DNA of 64,000 nucleotides from Septoria linicola (Eukaryota; Ascomycota; Dothideomycetes; Mycosphaerellales; Mycosphaerellaceae), in NCBI GenBank assembly GCA_024114885.1, contig CP099428.1, forward strand, positions 1,550,001 to 1,614,000, in the 5' to 3' direction. Position numbers and translations under genes: made by a program. The notes under the pieces were generated by a model, which worked only from the letters and a program-made list of their open reading frames with translations, had not been told where the DNA came from and made no database searches. The stretch's first letter is position 1. Every line of letters begins with the position of its first letter. Positions 57,756 through 64,000 of this stretch are shown piece after piece.

Positions 57756-60700
57756 ATGTCCCTCGTGGGCAATTTCGCCTTCGGGAATTATGATACCACG
57801 GCCGAGCGATCTGGAGCCGGCAATGCTGGATCAGCCTTCCAGCGGCGAACAAGCATAACTGACCAGGATGCCGAGGGAGAACAACATGCCGAGAGGCAAG
57901 GCAGCTTCTTTGGGAGACGGCGATCATCAGCAGCACGAAACGAACGACCAACAAACGCACTCCCAGCCAGTGCACCAGTAAATCAAGGACCGGATGCTGC
58001 CCTACGAGATATCGAAAAGGGCGATGCAGAAAAGGCAGGTGTGGAGCCGTATGAGGCTGTCACTCCAGAGCGCAAGCTGGAATCCGACTCAGACTCCCAG
58101 GACTTTTCAGAAAAGGCTATCGGGCGCCTTGCACGTACGATCACGAACTACAGCCAGGTCGCATCGAATCCATTCAAGGCAGACAAGGACACCGAGCTCG
58201 ATCCACATTCAGAGCATTTCCGAGCCCGGTCATGGGTCAAGAGCATGATCAAGCTGAATCGCGAGGACGGCAGCAACCCAGAGAGGACAGGTGGTGTTGC
58301 CTTCCGTGGCCTCAGCGCTCACGGTTGGGGCACAGGCACAGATTACCAGAAGGATGTTGGCAATGTCTTGCTTGAAGCTGTCGGAGTTGTCAAGAAGCTG
58401 TTCGGCCTGGCCAAGCCAAGTCGAATTGATATTCTTCGTGACTTTGAAGGACTTGTCGAGTCGGGCGAGATGTTGGTTGTTCTCGGTCCTCCAGGATCCG
58501 GATGCTCGACTTTCCTGAAAACCATGACCGGAGAGATTCATGGCTTCGAGGTGGATTCAGACTCATATCTGAACTACCAGGGTATTCCAGCCAAGGAGAT
58601 GCACACCAACTTCCGTGGCGAGGCTATTTACACCGCAGAAGTCGATATCCACTTCCCCATGTTGACTGTCGGCGACACCCTCTACTTCGCTGCCCGAGCT
58701 CGTGCACCGAGGATCACTCCGGGCGGTGTCAGCAAGGACAACTGGGCAACGCATCTTCGAGACGTGGTGATGGCCACTTTCGGCATCAGCCACACGATCA
58801 ACACTCGTGTGGGCAACGATTTCATTCGTGGTGTTTCTGGTGGAGAGAGGAAGCGTGTCTCTATCGCCGAAGCTGTCTTGAGTGGCGCGCCTCTACAAGC
58901 ATGGGACAATTCTACTCGTGGTTTGGATTCTGCCAACGCGATCGAGTTCTGTAAGACTGTGCGCCTTAGCGCAGAACTCGCGGGCTGTGCTGCCATGGTC
59001 GCTATCTACCAAGCTCCTCAGGCCGCCTATGATCAATTCGACAAGGCACTCGTGCTTTACGAGGGGCGACAAATCTTCTTCGGCCGTACCGACGAGGCAC
59101 GAACATACTTTGAGAACATTGGGTTCCAATGTCCAGATCGCCAAACGACAGCAGATTTTCTCACATCCATGACTTCAGCACAAGAACGTGTTGTCCGACC
59201 TGGGTGGGAAAACAAGGTCCCTCGTACACCCGATGAGTTCGCTACTGTTTGGAAGAACAGTGTCGAGCGAAAGCAACTGCTCAAGGACATTGATGCATAC
59301 GACAAGCGTTTTCCATTCAAGGGCGAAGCTTACCAGCAGTTCGTCGACAGTCGCAAAGCTCAGCAAGCCAAGCGTCAACGCATCAAGTCGCCATACACTC
59401 TGTCCTACACACAACAAGTCAAGCTCTGCCTCTGGCGTGGTCTCCGTCGTCTGGTAGGTGATCCAGAACTCACCTACACGCAACTCTTCGGCAACTTCGC
59501 CATGGCTCTCATCCTTGGATCCGTTTTCTACAACCTTGGCATGACTTCAGACACGTTCTTCCAGCGCGGTGCTGTCCTGTTCTTCGCCATCTTGATCAAC
59601 GCTTTCGGCTCTGCTCTCGAAATTCTCACGCTTTATGCCCAGCGCCCAATCGTCGAAAAGCATGATCGATACGCCTTCTATCACCCTTCTGCAGAAGCAT
59701 GGGCGTCCATGCTGACGGATATGCCCTACAAGATTGCCAACGCCATCATCTTCAACATCACGCTCTACTTCATGGTCAACCTGAGAAGAGAGGCAGGCGC
59801 GTTCTTCTTCTTCCTGCTCGTCTCGTTCATCACGACACTGATGATGAGTATGTTGTTCAGAACAATCGCCTCCGTCTCCCGAACACTGTCTCAAGCTATG
59901 GCACCAGCTGCTATCTTGATCCTTGCTATTGTCATCTTCACCGGCTTTGCTATTCCAACCGAGTACATGCTTGGATGGTGCAGATGGATCAACTACATCG
60001 ATCCCGTAGCCTACAGTTTCGAGTCGCTCATGGTCAACGAGTTTGCTGGTCAAGACTATTCGTGCAGCGCTTTCGTGCCTACTGCCTATGGCGACCTTGC
60101 AGACCAGTCCCGCGTGTGCTCTGCGGTCGGATCGGAAGCTGGCCTCGGATATGTTCGCGGTACTCAGTACATTGAGTCTGCCTTCCAGTACTACCCTTCG
60201 CACAGATGGAGGAACCTCGGAATCGTCATTGCCTTCTTGGTCTTCTTTATGGGCTGCTACCTGGCTGCCACTGAGTACATCAGCGCGAAGAAGTCCAAGG
60301 GTGAGGTTCTCGTCTTCCAGCGTGGACACATCCCCGCCGCACTGAAGGAGAAGAGGCCAGATGAAGAGAACGTCAGCGCTGGCCGCGATCCAAACGCGCT
60401 CGCGCAGACTGAAAGTTACACCTCAGCTACCGATATCATCCAAAGGCAGACAGCTATCTTTTCGTGGAAGGACGTCTGCTACGACATTAAGATCAAGAGC
60501 GAGAATCGCCGTATCCTCGACCATGTCGACGGTTGGGTCAAACCAGGTACTCTCACTGCTCTCATGGGTGTATCAGGTGCCGGTAAAACCACTCTCTTGG
60601 ATGTGTTGGCCACTCGTGTGACCATGGGCGTTATCAGTGGTGACATGCTTGTCGATGGACGTCAACGCGATTCTTCCTTCCAACGCAAGACTGGTTACGT

Positions 60701-62438
60701 TCAGCAGCAAGATCTGCACTTGTCTACCTCGACTGTTCGTGAGGCATTGAACTTTAGCGCTCTCCTACGACAGCCGAAGTCCACGCCACGGCAGGAAAAG
60801 TTGGACTATGTCGACGAGGTTATCAAGCTCCTCGATATGCAGGAATATGCCGATGCCGTCGTTGGTGTTCCGGGTGAAGGTCTCAACGTCGAACAGCGCA
60901 AGCGTCTTACGATTGGTGTCGAGCTCGCAGCAAAGCCGGAACTCCTTCTCTTCCTTGACGAACCAACTTCAGGTCTTGATTCTCAGACGTCCTGGGCTAT
61001 TTGTGACCTGATGGAGAAGCTTAAGAATTCTGGCCAGGCTATCCTCTGTACCATCCACCAACCGTCCGCTATGCTGTTTCAACGCTTCGACCGTTTGCTC
61101 TTCCTTGCCAAAGGAGGACGCACAGTGTACTTCGGAGAGGTCGGAGAGAACTCAGCTATTCTGTCCAAGTACTTCGAGCGCAACGGAGCCCACGCATGTC
61201 CCAAAGATGCAAATCCTGCCGAATGGATGCTGGAAGTCATCGGTGCTGCACCTGGTACCTCTACTGACATCGACTGGCACCAAGTCTGGCGTGACAGCCC
61301 CGAATACCAGGCTACGCACCAAGAGCTCGAAAGAATCAAGGTGGATCGATCTGCTCAGCCAACCGAGTCCGCTCCGGGCGCCGCTGGCAAAGAGAGCTAC
61401 CGCGAGTTTGCCGCACCTTTCGGCGTGCAGACATGGGAGGTGACCAAGCGTGTATTCGCTCAGTACTGGCGGACGCCATCGTACATCTACTCCAAGGCAG
61501 CGCTCTGCACGCTCTCGGCACTCTTCATCGGATTTATCTTCTTCAAGGCACCACTCACCCACCAAGGCTTGCAGAACCAAATGTTCTCGATCTTCATGAC
61601 CTTCACGATCTTCGGCCAGCTCGTGCAGCAAATCATGCCTCACTTCGTCACCCAGCGTGCGCTCTACGAAGTTCGTGAGCGACCTTCAAAGACCTACAGC
61701 TGGCAATCATTCATGATATCCAACATTGTCGTTGAGCTTCCATGGAATGCATTGATGGCCGTCATTATGTTCTTCTGCTACTACTATCCTGTCGGACTCT
61801 ACAATAACGCTGGGCCCGATCTCCATGAGCGAGGAGCACTGTTCTTCCTCTTCATGCTGCAGTTCCTGCTCTTCACCTCCACATTCACCAACATGGTCGT
61901 CGCAGGTATGGACTCCGCCGAGACGGGTGGCAACATTGCCAACTTGATGTTCTCGCTCTGCCTGATCTTCTGTGGTGTCCTCGCCACACCACAAAGCTTG
62001 CCTGGCTTCTGGATCTTCATGTACCGCGTGTCGCCCTTCACTTACCTCGTTGGTGGTTTCCTCTCTACCGGTCTCGCCAACACGGACGTCACCTGTGCCG
62101 ACAACGAGTTCCTTCGATTCAATGTTGGTCAGGGCTTCAACAACTGCGGTGATTACCTAGCAGACTACCAAGCTGAGACGTCTAACGCTGGCTACCTGCG
62201 TGACCCATCTGCGACCCAGCAGTGTGAGTACTGCACGTATGGCGATTCGAACACTTTTTTGGCTGGCGTCAGCATCTCGTACAGCGACCGATGGAGGAAC
62301 TTTGGTATCCTCTGGGCATTCATCATCTTCAATGTGTGCGCAGCAGTCTTCTTCTACTGGCTGGCAAGAGTGCCCAAGCAGTCGAAGAAGCAAAAGAAAG
62401 AGGCCAAGGAGGCGGAGAAGACTTCTGCTTCGGCATGA
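57756..62438 (+). CDS. PDR/CDR-type full-size ABC transporter (ABCG, NBD-TMD twice), multidrug efflux
   Basis: One uninterrupted exon gives 1,560 residues from the first ATG (CACATCATGTCC); the open frame upstream to 57,606 has no ATG. The order is reverse ABC: NBD1, TMD1, NBD2, TMD2. NBD1 has the PDR-type Walker A G-P-P-G-S-G-C-S-T (244-252), V-S-G-G-E-R-K-R-V-S (from 360) and W-D-N-S-T-R-G-L-D-S in the Walker B region. NBD2 has G-V-S-G-A-G-K-T-T (938-946), L-N-V-E-Q-R-K-R-L-T and L-L-F-L-D-E-P-T-S-G-L-D-S. Each TMD shows the expected hydrophobic segments, with a Cys-containing extracellular loop before the last one. The asymmetric NBDs are normal for the family. It should pump lipophilic compounds (azoles, toxins, sterol-like molecules) across the plasma membrane. 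Length matches Candida CDR and fungal ABCG-PDR members. Confidence 0.96.
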   Translation: MSLVGNFAFGNYDTTAERSGAGNAGSAFQRRTSITDQDAEGEQHAERQGSFFGRRRSSAARNERPTNALPASAPVNQGPDAALRDIEKGDAEKAGVEPYEAVTPERKLESDSDSQDFSEKAIGRLARTITNYSQVASNPFKADKDTELDPHSEHFRARSWVKSMIKLNREDGSNPERTGGVAFRGLSAHGWGTGTDYQKDVGNVLLEAVGVVKKLFGLAKPSRIDILRDFEGLVESGEMLVVLGPPGSGCSTFLKTMTGEIHGFEVDSDSYLNYQGIPAKEMHTNFRGEAIYTAEVDIHFPMLTVGDTLYFAARARAPRITPGGVSKDNWATHLRDVVMATFGISHTINTRVGNDFIRGVSGGERKRVSIAEAVLSGAPLQAWDNSTRGLDSANAIEFCKTVRLSAELAGCAAMVAIYQAPQAAYDQFDKALVLYEGRQIFFGRTDEARTYFENIGFQCPDRQTTADFLTSMTSAQERVVRPGWENKVPRTPDEFATVWKNSVERKQLLKDIDAYDKRFPFKGEAYQQFVDSRKAQQAKRQRIKSPYTLSYTQQVKLCLWRGLRRLVGDPELTYTQLFGNFAMALILGSVFYNLGMTSDTFFQRGAVLFFAILINAFGSALEILTLYAQRPIVEKHDRYAFYHPSAEAWASMLTDMPYKIANAIIFNITLYFMVNLRREAGAFFFFLLVSFITTLMMSMLFRTIASVSRTLSQAMAPAAILILAIVIFTGFAIPTEYMLGWCRWINYIDPVAYSFESLMVNEFAGQDYSCSAFVPTAYGDLADQSRVCSAVGSEAGLGYVRGTQYIESAFQYYPSHRWRNLGIVIAFLVFFMGCYLAATEYISAKKSKGEVLVFQRGHIPAALKEKRPDEENVSAGRDPNALAQTESYTSATDIIQRQTAIFSWKDVCYDIKIKSENRRILDHVDGWVKPGTLTALMGVSGAGKTTLLDVLATRVTMGVISGDMLVDGRQRDSSFQRKTGYVQQQDLHLSTSTVREALNFSALLRQPKSTPRQEKLDYVDEVIKLLDMQEYADAVVGVPGEGLNVEQRKRLTIGVELAAKPELLLFLDEPTSGLDSQTSWAICDLMEKLKNSGQAILCTIHQPSAMLFQRFDRLLFLAKGGRTVYFGEVGENSAILSKYFERNGAHACPKDANPAEWMLEVIGAAPGTSTDIDWHQVWRDSPEYQATHQELERIKVDRSAQPTESAPGAAGKESYREFAAPFGVQTWEVTKRVFAQYWRTPSYIYSKAALCTLSALFIGFIFFKAPLTHQGLQNQMFSIFMTFTIFGQLVQQIMPHFVTQRALYEVRERPSKTYSWQSFMISNIVVELPWNALMAVIMFFCYYYPVGLYNNAGPDLHERGALFFLFMLQFLLFTSTFTNMVVAGMDSAETGGNIANLMFSLCLIFCGVLATPQSLPGFWIFMYRVSPFTYLVGGFLSTGLANTDVTCADNEFLRFNVGQGFNNCGDYLADYQAETSNAGYLRDPSATQQCEYCTYGDSNTFLAGVSISYSDRWRNFGILWAFIIFNVCAAVFFYWLARVPKQSKKQKKEAKEAEKTSASA

Positions 62439-63421
62439 ACATGACGAAACTGAACTCCAGATCCGCGGCATCGCACTATAGACTGAGACGCTTACCCATG
62501 ACTTGCTCTTCATTTGCTGCTGTAGAGCGTTTTGTACAGCTATACCATAGACTCTAGCTCTGGCTTGAATAGATTTAATGCTACCTTCACATATGTTGCT
62601 TGCATCGTCAATCTCAGTTCGAGTGTTCAGCGGGAAGGTGTCAGTGACTGTTTCCTCGTATATTCAATGATTGGTTGCAAATTCCTCACGAGCTTCGGCA
62701 GCCATCGCACGCTCGTCAAACAGTAGAACATGAAAGTGAGGTTGAAGATGAGTTCGTAGAGCAGGAGCTGGCCCGGCTATCTGCTCGGCCGATTGACCGG
62801 GTAAAACGTGGACTTCATGTCAAAAGTTCTAGACTCAAGCGAAAAGTTGTGCTCCTTCGTGCCACTTTCGTGTCATCAAACTGCTCCTGAAGAGAAATTT
62901 CGCCCCTCGCCTATCACAGCCGCAGAAGATGCGACGTTGCCTTTTCGTAAAAAACCAAGCATCGGTGGATCAGCAGCGGCACCCGGCACGCGTGGACGTA
63001 GACAAGACTTTCTCGCAGCTGTGTATCATGTCATCTCATTGATATCATTGCTCGTTTTGAGCGATTCTAGAATCAGCCTCAAATACGACACGCACTCTCA
63101 TGCAGCTGTAGGCAGCTTTCTGGCTCAAATACTTGCAGCGGCTTGAGAGCAGCCGATTGGCTTTGGCGTGGAGCGGCCAAGTGCAGAAGCCGAACACCCA
63201 AGATGAAATGACAGCCAGACAAATTTGCCTTTGACCACAGCGGCCCAGGACCCGTATCTCAATTTGTGCGGGTCGCTCTCCTTGGCTCTCTACTTCTCCG
63301 TGAACTTCACTACGACCATTGTCATGCGTTACTAAGGTGTCCGCTGTGTTGCGTGCCATCCTGGCCTGTACATTCCGCAACTGACATCCATCGGACTGCT
63401 TTGCTGGTCAAAGCTGTCGTA
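62439..63421. other. intergenic, no gene seen
   Basis: These 983 bp hold the 3' flank of the ABC transporter and the promoter of the next gene. Open frames of 64-118 codons overlap on both strands without coding character. Confidence 0.45.
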
Positions 63422-64000
63422 ATGCTCCGACCTACACGGCCCACGAGGCCGTTTGCGCTGGCTGGAGGGACGCTGTTTGTACTGTTCATATTGCTGACTT
63501 TCGGTTTGGTAGCTATCTCTTTGAACATTGCATTTCATCACACACACCACTGACTATCTCTTAGCATGCACCGTTAAGGGAGAAAGCGGGAGCTTTGATT
63601 TCAAGACCTCATCATGATACCCAGAGCGAACATACATTCAACAGCAAGCTTCACATATTACTCCCAGCCTCTAATGCCGCTGTGGATATGTGCAAGACCC
63701 TCCTGACGGGGTCTATGCTGGGATATCCCATTCCGACTTTGATCGCGTGGAACGAGTCGCACAATCAAGGGCATCTCCTGGGTGGAGGTAGCCATGTTGC
63801 CAAGATCTCGAGGGTCCTCGAATACTTGGAGAAGATGCCAACTTCGCAGGACAACGAGCTCATTTTCATGATGGATGCCTATGGTGCGCACTCTTGTTGG
63901 GGGGCCTTTCAATCTGCAAGTCTCACTAACACTTCAACAGACATCTGGTTTCAGCTGCCTCCGGAGGTTCTGATTAGCAGGTACTACATGATCAACAGAA
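63422..64000 (+). CDS. type II membrane protein resembling glycosyltransferases, 5' part (cut by window end)
   Basis: Exons 63,422-63,508, 63,565-63,883 and 63,941 to the window end are joined by introns of 56 bp (GTAGCT, CTGAC branch, CTCTTAG) and 57 bp (GTGCGC, CTAAC branch, CAACAG). The protein starts M-L-R-P-T-R-P-T-R-P-F, followed by one membrane anchor (about residues 11-30). The luminal part has L-H-I-L-L-P-A-S-N, then Y-P-I-P-T-L-I-A-W and E-L-I-F-M-M-D-A-Y-D-I-W-F-Q-L-P-P-E. The D-A-Y-D motif in a beta-strand context recalls the metal-binding site of GT-A fold transferases such as the lysyl-hydroxylase glucosyltransferase domain, and I believe this is a conserved fungal family. The assignment is tentative, and the C-terminal part is outside the window. 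Confidence 0.75.

Noticed and set aside
58900..58940. Degenerate Walker B (W-D-N-S-T-R-G-L-D-S) in NBD1 of the transporter as a defect
   Set aside because: Asymmetric, partly degenerate NBD1 motifs are standard in the fungal PDR/CDR family.
37760..62438. Secondary-metabolite cluster (P450, SDR, glycosyltransferase, efflux pump)
   Set aside because: No polyketide, peptide or terpene synthase or cluster regulator is present, and a mitochondrial housekeeping gene lies in the middle.

Overview
The window looks like a filamentous ascomycete chromosome, most likely a dothideomycete (this placement is inference). The genes carry short GT-AG introns of about 48-145 bp with CTAAC/CTGAC-like branch sites. 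They include fungal families: a GT71 mannosyltransferase, a CDR/PDR-type ABC transporter and an Stf2-like hydrophilin. The left 37.3 kb shows the mark of repeat-induced point mutation (RIP): CpA and TpG are almost absent, TpA is very common, CpG is kept, and former Trp and Gln codons are now stops.

1 to about 37,280 is a nested graveyard of transposons with no intact gene. Two copies of one 13-kb Ty3/Gypsy-type LTR retrotransposon lie in the same orientation (coding strand minus) at 3,104-16,277 and 19,794-32,871. Each has 279-280 bp LTRs, and each sits between 4-bp target duplications. Copy 2 is inserted inside the RNase H region of an older chromovirus (plus strand; gag at 17.4 kb, RT at 18.7-19.3 kb, integrase at 33.7-34.3 kb, chromodomain at 34.6 kb). 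Copy 1 sits at the end of another retroelement whose gag-like and protease regions fill 1-3,103. An unidentified minus-strand coding relic (35.0-35.9 kb) and a Fot1/pogo-type DDE transposase relic (36.4-37.25 kb) complete the block. The 13-kb element has a third long coding region downstream of integrase that I cannot identify.

From about 37,300 the composition turns abruptly to normal genic DNA. In order: a Golgi GT71 mannosyltransferase (minus) head-to-head with a cytochrome P450 (plus); a small acidic-tailed hypothetical protein (plus); an Stf2-like protein (plus) whose start codon is split by an intron; an SDR oxidoreductase (minus) divergent from a mitochondrial methionyl-tRNA formyltransferase (plus); a hypothetical single-pass protein (minus); a secreted bacterial-type solute-binding protein (minus); two adjacent divergent paralogues of an unrecognised family with nuclear-localisation-like motifs (plus); a possible small two-exon gene (plus); a full-length PDR ABC exporter (plus); and the 5' part of a type II membrane protein resembling glycosyltransferases, cut by the window end.

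The genes do not form an obvious pathway or secondary-metabolite cluster; housekeeping and accessory functions alternate. The most unusual items are the extra ORF of the 13-kb Gypsy element and the tandem paralogue pair at 52.2-56.2 kb. All intron positions are my reading of splice signals and reading frames, without transcript data.
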